DNA of 49,474 nt from assembly GCA_003988855.1 (NCBI GenBank), contig QYAI01000231.1, forward strand, positions 1 to 49,474, written 5' to 3'. The position numbers and the translations under genes are program-made. The notes under the pieces are model-generated. The model saw only the letters and a program-made list of their open reading frames with translations, had not been told where the DNA came from and ran no database searches. This stretch comes from Arachnopeziza araneosa (Eukaryota; Ascomycota; Leotiomycetes; Helotiales; Arachnopezizaceae). This document shows positions 20,456 to 31,512 of the stretch, piece by piece (the stretch's first letter is position 1; the number at the start of each line of letters is the position of its first letter).

Positions 20456-21097
20456 TAACTCTAAAGAGAAAATGTTTATTTACATTCTCAAATCCCGAGC
20501 CTCTGGACCGGGACAGGTGGCCACGCTCCTTTCGGCTCGCTCCTTGCTTTCCCCGTTCTTGGCGCTCCCAGAGATGGCTGTTTCCCGTGGCATTTTCCGA
20601 GATGAGTCCCTGGGTCTGGATTCGGCGGGCGGGATCTAAGGTTTTTTTTGGGGCGTTTATTGTCCGTGGCACTCAATAGTCTACCTGCTAAGGGCTACGT
20701 GGCGAGCGCCCATGCGGCTGAGGAGATTCGAAAATTATTCGATGGGGAATTCTCGCAGAATGATTCTGGTTAATACTTTGATTTTGTGGTTCTCAAATCA
20801 CGATAGAGGACTGCGCGGCTTTATATAAATATATATTTCGCGTGCGTAGAATGCATTCTTTGTAGAGGGTTGTAGACTACAGTTTATTTGTATCATTATT
20901 GGGTCTCCTATTTTTCCCAATGTGGTTAGTTGGTGGCTTCAGAGGGCACCTGGATCCAATAGCTTATTATTTACCGATTTTGAGGCTGAAAGCCAGCAGC
21001 ATCTGTTTGATTATAAGTACCTCCGTTCGCGAGAATCTACTATCATGTTATCTGACTACACTTTTCTCATCCTCTCCCAGTCTTGTCATTTGCGATA
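20456..21097. other. Intergenic with a GC-rich patch
   Basis: 20490-20720 is noticeably more GC-rich than its surroundings and open on both strands, yet shows no recognisable protein. 20880-21097 is the presumed promoter and leader of the next gene. Confidence 0.4.
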
Positions 21098-21913
21098 ATG
21101 GCGTCCACTCTTTTGAAATTCCTCTTTGCTGCGATCCTCTTCCATGGAGTCCTCTCTTCTGCGACGACGATGCTTAAATGTTATCAGGATAACTGTCTCA
21201 ACGCATTCCAGCATAGTTCTCTGGTTGCAGCGTCCTTCTGTTCGGTATATACAGGCGTAACAAAACCGACTTCAACGCCCGCATTTGTTATCAGCAGTTG
21301 CACGAGTCAACCTACCGTTCCGACAGCTTCTCGACTCTCTACGGCCTGCGCCTGCCTCGCCTCCTCCATGGCCACCGCGACCGCATCATCCGTCCGTACA
21401 TCAACCACGACCTCAGCCCCAAGCAGCTCGATCCCAGCTGGCCCGAGGGCATCTTTCATCCCACCGCCTCAAAACATCGTCACGGATGGCGGACTCGAGT
21501 CCGGCCAATCGATCTGGGACTTCTACAACATCTTCCTCGATACTAGCGTGGTCTACAGCGGCACGACTTCCATGAGGATGCAGCAGAATCAATACGGTAG
21601 CGATCAATTCATCTACGCCGATCAATTCATAGATACCTCTTCCTACGCATCAGGGACGACTCTCTATTGGTCCTTGGCAGGCAAGACCGACGCGACACCC
21701 GATAATTCATGTGAATTTGCCTTCTCGACATATCATGGCTATAGTTTTATAGACCTCGAAAATCCCTCGCCATTTGATTGGAAACTTTTTTCGGGAACCT
21801 ATAACCTTGTCGAAGGAGAGAATGGGTTTGGTATCAGCTTTGGCTGTTACGGACCTAACCCTGCAAACTTTTGGGTGGACAATATTTACCTGGGCGCGAC
21901 ACCATTGTCTTAA
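21098..21913 (+). CDS. Small secreted protein with CBM-like beta-sandwich
   Basis: Encodes 271 aa from ATG at 21098 (the frame is open 15 bp further only through a TTG). The N-terminus MASTLLKFLFAAILFHGVLSSA is a signal peptide. A cysteine-containing stretch (CYQDNCLNAF, CSVYTGV, CTSQP, CACLAS) of about 80 residues follows, then a Ser/Thr-rich linker. The ~145-residue C-terminal domain begins NIVTDGGLESG and ends FWVDNIYLG. That opening and ending are typical of carbohydrate-binding-module type beta-sandwich domains in fungal secreted proteins. The substrate is unknown. It is probably a cell-wall or extracellular protein. The gene is convergent with the WW-domain gene. No intron is needed. 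Confidence 0.8.
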   Translation: MASTLLKFLFAAILFHGVLSSATTMLKCYQDNCLNAFQHSSLVAASFCSVYTGVTKPTSTPAFVISSCTSQPTVPTASRLSTACACLASSMATATASSVRTSTTTSAPSSSIPAGPRASFIPPPQNIVTDGGLESGQSIWDFYNIFLDTSVVYSGTTSMRMQQNQYGSDQFIYADQFIDTSSYASGTTLYWSLAGKTDATPDNSCEFAFSTYHGYSFIDLENPSPFDWKLFSGTYNLVEGENGFGISFGCYGPNPANFWVDNIYLGATPLS

Positions 21914-22339
21914 GGCAACCCATGGATAGATCGCGCAGCGATTCCTGGCTGGTGTTCTTGGATTAGAGCTAGCTAGCTTCGTAGTGGGTTGAGGTATGGT
22001 CAACAAATAGGCTCTGTGGTGATATGGGATTTTAATCAAATGTATATACATGACATTCCTTCACTTAGCTGCTGTTTTCTTGTCCTTAGGTAACAAAATT
22101 AAGCTAGATGGTAGAATGTCATGCCCAATTCCGAGAAAAAATTGAGAAAAGACAAATGTAAATATCTTAATGACAAGGAGTCCCAACCACGTGAACATTA
22201 AATTTAGCTATATCTCTATGAGATCCCGACCCTATTCATCGTTAACCTAGCCCCGTCGTGACACTTCAATCTATGATTATGAATTAACAATCGCCGATTG
22301 GGATATCAAGTCCTTCTACACTCCATGTGGAGACACTTC
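21914..22339. other. Convergent intergenic region
   Basis: Shared 3' region of two convergent genes. AT-rich, with no further feature recognised. Confidence 0.5.
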
Positions 22340-24838
22340 CTAATGAACGACCACTTCTTTCTCCGCCGAATCAGTATTCATTTGCGCACTTCTCGCCAGA
22401 TATCCACTGTCTCGTGGCCAAAATACATCTCCGCTGAAACTTGAGATGTCGACACCGAGCATGTCGTCTTCGTCTGGATCGGTGCGAGAGGGATTTAGCT
22501 TGTCTTGGGGTCCTGATAGTGGAACGGTTTCTTGAGGGATGGAAATTGGAGCGGGAAGCTCGTGGATGGAGGGATTGATCTCGGTCGTATGAATAGTGGG
22601 GAGGGCCTTGGGATTTTGGCTGATGATGGATGGTTCTGGCTCAAGAATTTCACGTTCGTTGGGAGTTTTGGGATCCGACTCGATTGTTGCAACCTGTGGC
22701 TGGATGATTTGGTGGGATGTTGTAATTGGTACTTCTTTCCTGGCCCCTGGTCCAGTCGCTCCAGCTTGTGGATGAACGATTTCGTTGGCAGTTGTAATTG
22801 ATACCTCCTTCCGGCGGGGTCTGATGGTGAGAGGGGCAGGCATATCCACTGAATTCATTCGTGCTGGGACTGATACGGATCTCGTTGCTGATTGTGAATC
22901 TGTAGGTGGTGTTGGATGTGAGAAGTAAGCTGGAGGGCGTCCAATATGAGGATGCCCAGTTTGAGGATTACCGGCGTAAGGATGTCCAACATGAGATTGT
23001 CCAAGGTGAGGTTGCCCAGCGTGAGGATGTCCAGAGTGAGGATGCCCAGCATGAGGATGTCCAGCTTGAGGATATCCAGCGTAGGGAAGTCCTACATGAG
23101 GTTGTCCAGCGTAAGGACCTGTAACATAAGGAGGATAGTACAAGGGTCCAGGTATCGGATAATTTCGAAGAGGCAGCTGTTGATCGTTTCGTCGCCGCTG
23201 CTCATCATCGCCGTATGTGCCCATGTACAAAAGTGCAACGTCAACTCCGCCACCACCATCCGTCTGTTCATAGTCGTAGCTTTCTTGAATAGTCTCCATC
23301 TGCGTAGTTTCGATGGTATCCACCTCGACGGTGCTACCATCGATGGAATCGACATACGTTGTACTAGACTCCATTGTAGTGACATCCACAGAGCTTACAT
23401 CCACGACGCCATCACTGTTAACCTCGACGGTATCTACTTCGTCGGTATCTACTTCCACAGTATCGACCTCAACTGTATTAACTGCCCCAGTATCGACATC
23501 CTCAGTATCAACGTAGGTACTCGTGACCACTTCAGAAGATTCAACGCTGACAGTGTCAACATCAGCACCTGCATCAAATCCACTCGTATCGACACCGCTC
23601 GCGTCAACATCCCCAGAATCCGCCCCTCCAGCATCGCCGCCCGCGTCAGCGCCTCCAACATCCCCACCGCCGTCCCCGCCCAAGAGACCATCCGGCAAAA
23701 GATCAAGATCCGGTAAAAATTCCGCCCCTAAACTAATCCCTGTCGCAATCTTCACGATTCCATTCACAAGCTTGAACCCTTTGATTCCCACCACAAGCGT
23801 CTTCCTAGTGGCGGGGTGCTTGGCTCCTTTCACGACGAGTTTTGCGCCTTTCTTCCCGTAATCGGTAGCAACTTTGCTGCCTTTGACTCCGAGTTCAACT
23901 GTTTGCCTCACGGACGTCGGGGTGTTGGCGGGAAGATGTGGCGTGGGGAGCGAATTGAGACGAAGTTTGCGTGTTGTGGCTGAGGAGGCGGAAGAGAGGG
24001 ATGAGAAGGAAAATTGGGAGCGGCGGCGCGATCGTTTTGTGGGATACTGTGGGGACTCCCATTCGAGGTCTGGGGAAATCATGCCATTGTCTCCTGGTAT
24101 TGAGAAGTTTGAGGAATGTAGCCCTGGAACTGGTGAGGAAAATGACCTGTGGAATGCTGGTGCAGTGGGGGAAGTTGATCCAGATGTTAACGGGGACGAG
24201 ATATCACTAAATATAGACGGGTTGTGCCCCGAAGCCATTGTGCTCACTGAGCCTTGTCGCACTGATGTCCCAGGCGAGACGACCGAACTCCCTCTCCGCT
24301 CCATGTCGCCACCTGGGTGATTCCATGACGATACTTGTGTGTGGATATTGAAGTAATAAATTCTCCCATCGAAGCCAGTACGCTCTTCCCAACCCACAGG
24401 GAGCATGGATGGGGCGGGGACTGGGCAATTCCAGGAGGTTTGATTAGTACTGCAATTGATGTAGTAAAGTCGTCCCTCTGCATCAAATGCACTACTCCAT
24501 CCAGCGGGTAAGTGTTGTGTGGTTTGTGTTGGGATTGGAGTTTGAGATGAGAGGATACTGGAGAGACTAGGAAGATTTGTATTGATGTTGTCGAGGCGGG
24601 GTCCACTGTCCTTCGCTGGACCATTCATTGGCGCATCTTGGGGTTTGGAAACTGTCGCATTCATTCCTCCTACTGGTTTTCGAACAGGAACCGCTTTTCT
24701 GGCAACTTGCGGTCGGGCTTGAGGTGTATTGTTGCTGTTCGAGATCGCCTTTGAACCTAGAGGCTGGTGTGCGATAGGAAGGCTACTGACTCCAGCGCCC
24801 GCAGGGCTGGAACTCTGTTGCTGCGTCCCAGAGCCCAT
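22340..24838 (-). CDS. Two-WW-domain protein with low-complexity repeats
   Basis: Encodes 832 aa in one frame from ATG at 24838. Two adjacent WW domains occupy residues 110-139 (LPAGWSSAFDAEGRLYYIN, second Trp 136, Pro 139) and 146-175 (LPVGWEERTGFDGRIYYFN, Trp 172, Pro 175). WW domains bind proline-rich ligands. The following region is Ser/Pro rich and basic. Around residues 345-395 a hydrophobic, glycine-rich segment (LVVGIKGFKLVNGIVKIATG) could associate with membrane. A Gly/Asp tract and about 120 residues of VDT/EVDT-type repeats follow, then a GHPHAGHPH-type repeat of about 60 residues, and a Pro-rich tail. No enzymatic domain is seen. It is likely a scaffold; its pathway is unknown. 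The repeats make copy-number variation between strains likely. Confidence 0.85.
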   Translation of the reverse strand: MGSGTQQQSSSPAGAGVSSLPIAHQPLGSKAISNSNNTPQARPQVARKAVPVRKPVGGMNATVSKPQDAPMNGPAKDSGPRLDNINTNLPSLSSILSSQTPIPTQTTQHLPAGWSSAFDAEGRLYYINCSTNQTSWNCPVPAPSMLPVGWEERTGFDGRIYYFNIHTQVSSWNHPGGDMERRGSSVVSPGTSVRQGSVSTMASGHNPSIFSDISSPLTSGSTSPTAPAFHRSFSSPVPGLHSSNFSIPGDNGMISPDLEWESPQYPTKRSRRRSQFSFSSLSSASSATTRKLRLNSLPTPHLPANTPTSVRQTVELGVKGSKVATDYGKKGAKLVVKGAKHPATRKTLVVGIKGFKLVNGIVKIATGISLGAEFLPDLDLLPDGLLGGDGGGDVGGADAGGDAGGADSGDVDASGVDTSGFDAGADVDTVSVESSEVVTSTYVDTEDVDTGAVNTVEVDTVEVDTDEVDTVEVNSDGVVDVSSVDVTTMESSTTYVDSIDGSTVEVDTIETTQMETIQESYDYEQTDGGGGVDVALLYMGTYGDDEQRRRNDQQLPLRNYPIPGPLYYPPYVTGPYAGQPHVGLPYAGYPQAGHPHAGHPHSGHPHAGQPHLGQSHVGHPYAGNPQTGHPHIGRPPAYFSHPTPPTDSQSATRSVSVPARMNSVDMPAPLTIRPRRKEVSITTANEIVHPQAGATGPGARKEVPITTSHQIIQPQVATIESDPKTPNEREILEPEPSIISQNPKALPTIHTTEINPSIHELPAPISIPQETVPLSGPQDKLNPSRTDPDEDDMLGVDISSFSGDVFWPRDSGYLARSAQMNTDSAEKEVVVH

Positions 24839-25155
24839 CTCGGGGGTTGGGAGAATATGGGAGGGTGATTGATTCAGGCAACCTTGATCTTGGAGCTGGA
24901 AAGAAGACTGTGAATGAGGAGGAGAGAGGATTGATGTTGTGATGAACTATAATGTGACAGCTGAAAATGAGGCTGAGACATGGCTTGAGCTATGGAGATA
25001 TTTGCGCAATATCGATTCTATTTAGAGGCAGATCAAACCACAAAAATGGAGTACTACCTCTATCTAGAACTTTTCTTGTTCGTTAATCGTCAGCTCGACA
25101 GGATTCTGTCGGTTTGAGGGGACATCTCTGATTGCTTGAGTAGGTTGAACACATA

Positions 25156-25224
25156 TTGCCAAGACTTGTCACTGATTGTCTAATTTTTGCCAAGACTTGT
25201 CACTGATTGTCTAATCTTTGCCAA
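25156..25224. repeat. 31-bp direct duplication plus partial third copy
   Basis: The 31-bp unit beginning TTGCCAAGACTTGTCACTG occurs at 25156-25186 and 25187-25217, and TTGCCAA recurs at 25218-25224. Confidence 0.9.
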
Positions 25225-25508
25225 CGCTGAAGGAAAAACAGAAGACAATATGAAAAATGTGAAAACTGTATGCAGGAGCGGTGTTGAAGAACACAACCAT
25301 CCAAGGACTCAGTTAAAAGAACGCGTTGAGGAGTGTAAATGTGCATAGGAACAAGCTAAGATCAAGAATTAATGCGGTAGACACCGATCTACTTCAGAAA
25401 GAAACATGATCTACAAAATCTATACCGACTGTGTATTGTTTGCTAAGAGAATGACTCCCTAGCGAGAGAGAAGTAAGTTTCGCTTTTCTCATGAAAATCT
25501 AGCGTATA

Positions 25509-25535
25509 TCACGTGGGTAGCAAATATCACGTGAC
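25509..25535. promoter_or_regulatory. Paired TCACGTG boxes
   Basis: TCACGTG lies at 25509-25515 and 25527-25533, both preceded by ATA and 18 bp apart start to start, 210-240 bp upstream of the 276-aa gene. This heptamer is the core bound by bHLH factors of the Cbf1 type. Functional use is inferred. Confidence 0.4.
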
Positions 25536-25746
25536 TTTGGACAAAAAGCCTTGGAAAGAGTCAAGAATGTCTGCGTAGCGTTAATTAGCGTGAGTATTAC
25601 TTTTCATGTGAGTTCTCCAATACTCATGGCCGCTTTGAGTTGGTATTTCATTTAGCCTCAATTCAACTTCCTAAGCGAGGAGCTTTACATCACTTTGTGC
25701 CTCAAACTTCGACGTCAACAATATCAACTTCCCCATCTCCAGCAGG

Positions 25747-26663
25747 ATGACATCTGAAACCCCTCAAGTACCTCCAGGACCAGATCCGCGTCTTGGCAAG
25801 GTCGCACGTTACAATCACGATGAAGTCGTATCGGATCTCCAATCCTTCTACGCCTTCATCCCACATATCGATCCCTCATCACTCCATTTTGCCCCTCCAG
25901 ACGGATGGGAAATGATCACGCCCTCAAACCTTGCCAAACACAATATCCACAAGACCCCTGAAGCGATCGCTCTCCTTCGCCACCTGCCCTACATCGACGG
26001 CCCCCAACCGTGGATCGTGGAATCCGCCATCTTGTGCGATTACCGCCTCGTGACCCTTGATCCAAAGGATCCAGAGAAACCTGGCTGTCTGTACGATGCG
26101 GCAAGTCTACAGTGGCCGCCTTGGGTGGTGCAGTTGACCGGTGGCCTGGATCGGGAGCATCACCATTATGTACTAGATACGACTGATGGTACCATCTCTT
26201 ACTTCTGTGCCGGAGGTCACTTTGAGTACGAACCAACATACAAGGAAGGCGATCCAAGGAGCTGGCGGGATCGGGAATGTTACCCCGAGACGGAAACATT
26301 GAGTGACTGGGTGGAGAGATGGAAGGGGAGGTATCGTGATATGATCACACTGGGTGTGCCACAGCCGCTATGGGATCCCCTTGCACGCTTTCCGGAAGTC
26401 TTCTCCTGGAGGTTGGACAGGCCGGTTCCGTCAGAAAATGCGCCTGGATATTACATGTTTGAGCAAGTCGATGTAAGTCGACACATTTTATCTACACCGT
26501 TTTATTCTGTATTCCTTCTGTTCCTAGAGTAGATGGCTAGCTAAAAGGAATTATGTAGGCACTCCGGAAGATTTATCGTGAGTATGGATGGCCTGATAAC
26601 TACAGGAAAGAGGAATGTATTCAAGCGCTTCATGTCTGGTGGAAAAATTGGAAAAGTGCTTAA
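25747..26663 (+). CDS. Unknown 276-aa protein, two exons
   Basis: Exons 25747-26472 and 26559-26663; donor GTAAGT and acceptor TGTAG keep the frame, and exon 2 adds ALRKIYREYGWPDNYRKE to the C-terminus ending at TAA 26661. Without this intron the frame would end in an implausible tail at 26532. The protein is rich in Trp, Tyr, Pro and acidic residues (LPYIDGPQPWIVES, WPPWVVQLTGG, DPRSWRDRECYPETETL) and looks globular and cytosolic. There is no signal peptide or membrane segment. The family was not recognised; the style resembles fungal proteins of unknown function that contain SMI1/KNR4-like features, but no defining motif was seen. Confidence 0.8.
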
Positions 26664-26894
26664 CGTGGGCAGTAGCGCAACTTCATTGGCGAGAGCTACA
26701 AATGTCTGTCCTGGAATGAGACAATTACAGCTATATTTTTTTTAAAAAAAACGGCCAGAAAGACACCCAAAACAATCTCACTTAAAACCTAACCGCTATC
26801 ACACAAATAAATTTCTCTCGCTTAGCTTATGACCGTAGCAAAAGTTTCAACTTCTAGAATAACAATGATATATTTACATGTAACATTGCTATGA

Positions 26895-29800
26895 TTACTT
26901 GGCCCGTTGTAGCTTTCCTCGTCTCTTGAACTTCTTAGGCATGCTCACAACAGCCAGACTTAAGACGTAACCTGTTTCTACAGGAAAGTCCGGGTCGAGA
27001 GAATTCGAACCCGGAACACTTAGCTTTGCTTCTTCCGGAACATCAATGGATTGACTGACGATAGTAGCCTCTGCAACGACATGAGTGGGTTTCGTAGGTG
27101 ATATGCTTTCTTTTGCGGTGTTGATAACATCCCTCAACGCCAGTAGCTCCCGGCTACACGCATCATCGCCACAAGAATCAAAACCCAACTCCCAGCGGAG
27201 CTCCTCGGGCGTGGCTGCGCGACTCGAATTCCCTTCGACAATCACGAGGCCACGTCCCTCGATCCAATCGCGTTTTGATGGTGGTGAGCCTTTGTACATG
27301 GGTGTGAGAGCGGCCTCCGCCTGGTTGTTGAGAAACCATTCATCCGTGTTCAGCAGCGCATATCCTGGATGCTTTGCGCCATTGAATGTCGGAGCGCATG
27401 GATTCAGTGGTACCCCATCGTCAGCAGGGCTGGGCAGACCGGCGAAATCGACGGTGAACCGCTTTCGGGTAAACACCGCTCGGACTTTGGTGTACGTGGT
27501 TGTCACCTTGCGACGACCTGGGCCTTCCACCTCCGTGATGTGCGCATTATCTCGTCTGAAATCCGGACCGTCGCCGCACTTGTTGAACTGTCTTCCCGCG
27601 TTGGTGTTGTCCACAGAGTTGATGTACCGGATTCTCTGTCCTCGGTCTACGAAGACACGAGCCGGGACATCCAGAGTTGATGTAAGGGAGTCGTATCCAT
27701 CGTTGACATCTGCCATTACAGCAGGTGGGTATTCGTCAGGCGAGCACTTTGCGATAGTCGGGTCTGTTATAAGCTTGTCCCACAAGGCTGTTTTATGCTG
27801 TTGCGACCATAGTTTGGAGATAGGTCTGAGTGTGTTGGCAACTCTTCTGTAGGGACAGGTAAGCGTGTGAAAGTCAGCATGTAAGCTAGAGATCGAGCGG
27901 TAGTTGTAGCAAGCTTGACCATAATCACGACACACTATGACTCCTATCGGATTTTCTGCGATATCCCATTCGTCAACAATCTCAGTTGTAACCACTTTAT
28001 TGAATTGTGGATCGCAATATTCCCCGTTGTCCATGCGCTTCGCTTTGGCAGACTTCCCACATGAGCTAGTCTCAGCAGATGAATGGCTGGATTCAGAAGC
28101 TCTAGTTTCCTTTGCTGTCTTTGGTTCATCCATTGAAAGGGTGTGTTCCTTTCCAAAAACCTTAAACTCAGCTTTGCCTTCTTTCTCAATGTCTTTAGTG
28201 CAGAGCTGGATTAGTGATGGAGTAGCAGCGATCTCGGCAATGTCCAAGATTTCTCCTTTGGAACAACATTGTTAGTATAAAGATCATATTGGATCACAAT
28301 TTGCCTGAGCCAAGACTTACCGACGATGGGAATGACATCCTCGAGAAGCTCCAGAGGAGCAAGCAAAGCAGGGACAGCAATACGACAGAATGCTTTGGCT
28401 GCAATATCGAGAGCTGCTTGTTCTGCGGCAGCTATCGCAGCAGCCTTAGCCGCATCCTCGGCCTGGTCTAATAGGCTGCTTCCAGACGGGGCTGGCGAGA
28501 ACCCTTTACAGCAGTAACTCTGCGTTCCACCTGTGCACGTTCGAGAGCCTACGGACTTGTCGAAACTGTTCGTGTCTTGCACAACTTCGGTTTCGCCATC
28601 GAGACAACCGCCCATACATGAAAGGGCCATTCCACGATATCCTCGCCACTGGCATTTGCCCATAGTGGTTCCATCAGCGCAACTATCCAGCATCGATGTG
28701 TCAGCAATCGTACGTTGGAACTGTCGAGAGTGTGGATATTTTTGCGACACCAAAACTACTTTGAGAGTACTGGGAAGACCGAAGGTGCTTACCAGAGATT
28801 GTGATACTCGCCTGAATTACAGCGGTTGTTGGTGGACAGCTGATTCGGTTGTCCGTTCATTTGTGTCACTTGATTTGTACCTGCTTTACATTTCTCATTG
28901 CAGTCAGTGGTATAGCAAGTAATCCCTGCTGCCAGGTTGTCAGTCAATTGCTTGGCGTCCGCTTGGTTTTGTGTCGTGATGCCACTAAATTGTTGTCAGT
29001 TACTGATTGTTATGTTTCATAAGAGAGAAGTGTAGTGGTGATAGGAGAAGCAGCACTATTTTATAAAATATCAAGAATCAATCAAAGAAAATAATACTAG
29101 CAAGAAAATTCAGAGTTGCTGAAACTGGTCGACAGTACTTACGGTGCTGCTGCCAAGCCGTTATCGGCTGACTGGTCTCTTTGATCGATGGCCCAGACCT
29201 AAATTACCGTTAGCCAAACTCGAGAGTCTGCACGTTTAGGCGTCATTCACCATTGTGCCTCCGAGGCATCGAGAATTAGCAAAGGTTCGTTTTTGATTAA
29301 AGGTATCATCGTCATCGTACGAGACCCATTGATTGCTATCCCATGTAATCCACTTGACAGCTGCCGTCTTGTCCCAGACCGGATTGAGTTTATTCGTGGA
29401 AATGATATTAGTGATCTCCTGTAGATCTAGGATTCCGCTGGCATCAGTGCATGGGCCAGCATTTGCCCCTCCTGTAAATTGGCAGACGCCGTTGGGAGTG
29501 CTGCACGATGGATTCGCAAGAGTGAAGCTTCTGCCATACTAAGTAGATGTCAATTTTATTTACTACTTCAAGTTTTCAAATATTGGACTTACCCATCCAA
29601 GACCCAAATTGACTTTGCCAGGCTGGACACCAGCGCGCCACAGAAGGTCCAATCCCATGTCAATTTCAGTTACATTAGTATGAGGTGCAATATAAGGGCC
29701 AAGGAATTGAGACTGGGCGTCCCAAACACCATGAACTTCATTCTATTAGCGTACAGTAAATTTGAAGCACTTCAGGGGTATTTCGCTTACGGTCATAGGT

Positions 29801-31009
29801 CATAAAGTTGAACCAATCGACGTTTGGTTGGATGTTTGCAAGATCAAAGTGCTGGAGATACCAATATGATGTTGGCAAAGTCATAGAAATGCCGTATTTG
29901 GTACCTATCGAGATTTGCGTCAGCATGATTGATATCCTACATCTTGGATGTGAGGTTGAAACACATAAAGAATGACCCACCAAATGCAGCTCGCAGCTCT
30001 TTCACCAGAGCGACGTAGTTCGCAGTGTCAGCAGTTACGCCACCTCTATCATCTGCTTGGGGATATTCCCAATCTAGATCAACACCGTCAAAGCCATAGT
30101 GGTTCATGAAACTTATGAGGCTTGTAATAAACTTCTGTCGATTTCCAGACGAACTAGTCATGTCGCTAAACGCAGACCTCGTCGGCCCAGGGTCGGTAAA
30201 AGACCAGCCACCTACAGAGATCCAGGCCTGGAGGCCACTGCGTGTTTGTTTTAGGGCAGTAAAACGGCCAAACAATTCGCCACTCGGGCTGTCCATTGGT
30301 GCAATTGCAAAGCTCGCGGGATCAAAGAATGCAAATGCAAAATTGATGTGAGTGAAGCCATTGAGGTTTAGATTTTCGGGAGATACAGCATCACAGGTAC
30401 GAGTGTTGGCCCAAGCCTCGTAGTAGCCAATGGTCCGTTTCGAGATCGTGTTACCTCCACACGATGGGCGTACAACGTTGCCGCAGCCGCCAAATCCTGC
30501 CTGACAACCTGTGTTGCAGAAATCCGAGGTCGAGCCACAGAATCTTAATGTTTATCAGTGACAATAGTAAGGAACATTGTTCGTGATTTCGCTTACCCAA
30601 ATTGTGAGCAGCATACATCCAATGGGCAGTGTTGGGCGCCTGGCGTACCATACTGACCGCACTGGGCTTTTGCATCGCAGTTGGATGTGCAATTACTTGA
30701 CCCACATTCTGTCGGCGAATACCCACATAACCCGTTAGTCCCACAACAAGCTGCATTTACACCTATACCCGGAATTTCCAAGTCAATAAACGAAAATAAT
30801 AGGTTGACATTTTTTGAAGACTTACATGGCGTATCAGCATTGCATGTGCCAGTGGGAAGAGCGCGATTTTGAAGAGCATAGTTAGAGAGAAAAGGCTCTC
30901 TCTTGTCCAATGCAGGTACGATCTGATCATAAGGAGCCGCCGCCACCTGATGGTGTACACTCAATATCAAGTTTAAAGGCACGAGGAAATGGATGGCCCA
31001 GAAACCCAT
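26895..31009 (-). CDS. Class V (GH18) chitinase, killer-toxin-like subgroup C
   Basis: Ten exons, high to low: 31009-30826, 30762-30597, 30543-29981, 29904-29791, 29735-29593, 29538-29251, 29198-29143, 28984-28793, 28682-28321, 28255-26895. All have GT-AG splice sites and matching phases, giving 1142 aa. A signal peptide (MGFWAIHFLVPLNLILSV) is followed by a type-1 chitin-binding module (about residues 61-100, CVNAACCGTNGLCGY) and a GH18 domain (about 146-500). The catalytic motif DGVDLDWEYP has its acid Glu near residue 276. The Cys-rich C-terminus (CADGTTMGKCQWRGYRG, CTGGTQSYCC) resembles the chitinase subunit of yeast killer toxins, as in subgroup C chitinases of Trichoderma and Aspergillus. 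It is expected to be secreted and act on chitin of its own or a competitor's wall. It diverges from the LysM gene, an arrangement known for this subgroup. Confidence 0.93.
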
Positions 31010-31512
31010 CTTTTCAATGTTTCTCTCTAGATCATAGATCAAGTGTTGAAATTACAGTATGCTGGATTCGCTCTCTTATAGCGCAAGATGGGGAATGCAG
31101 CCAGAGAAAGTCACTTGTGATTGCATCCCCTGAAGCTTACTCTCGCTACATATATTCAAATGCCTCATGCATCGTCGTATAGGTACCATGCACTATCGAT
31201 CATGCAAGGGAGGGAAATCCCTGCGCCGGATCAGAGCATCCAGATTAAGATGACTATCCTGGTTAACCAACAGAATCAGCAGATCGGAAAGAGCGATAAA
31301 TTCAATCCAGCTTGGCGTACCGATTTGGACGTCAGAAGGTATCACAGCTTACGGGTTATCGTCGCAAGTGCATACAGCCAACAACTTTTGGTCCTCGGCT
31401 GGAAAAATGCTCACCTCATCACTAAGCCATCGGCCGTCTCTTGATTATTACAAGAAGTAAGAGTCGTTTGCTTCGCGACTGACAAGCCAGACCGTGACAT
31501 TCTCAGGTAAAG
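31010..31512. promoter_or_regulatory. Shared divergent promoter of chitinase and LysM genes
   Basis: 503 bp separate the two start codons, so the genes probably share control elements. No specific motif was convincingly identified. Confidence 0.55.

Larger units (their letters stand above)
24839..25746. other. Divergent promoter region, ~0.9 kb
   Basis: Upstream region of the WW-domain gene (minus) and the 276-aa gene (plus). It contains a 31-bp direct duplication and a pair of TCACGTG boxes, listed separately. Confidence 0.6.

Noticed and set aside
22946..23716. 256-codon plus-strand frame opposite the WW-domain gene
   Set aside because: Produced by the repeats of the WW-domain gene read on the other strand; the minus-strand frame with two WW domains is clearly the real one.
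27085..27852. 255-codon plus-strand frame opposite the chitinase
   Set aside because: Shadow of the last chitinase exon, which joins in phase to nine upstream exons.
28999..29142. Possible extra chitinase coding sequence between exons 7 and 8
   Set aside because: Phases match perfectly for a plain intron here and the sequence is AT-rich with stops in all useful frames.
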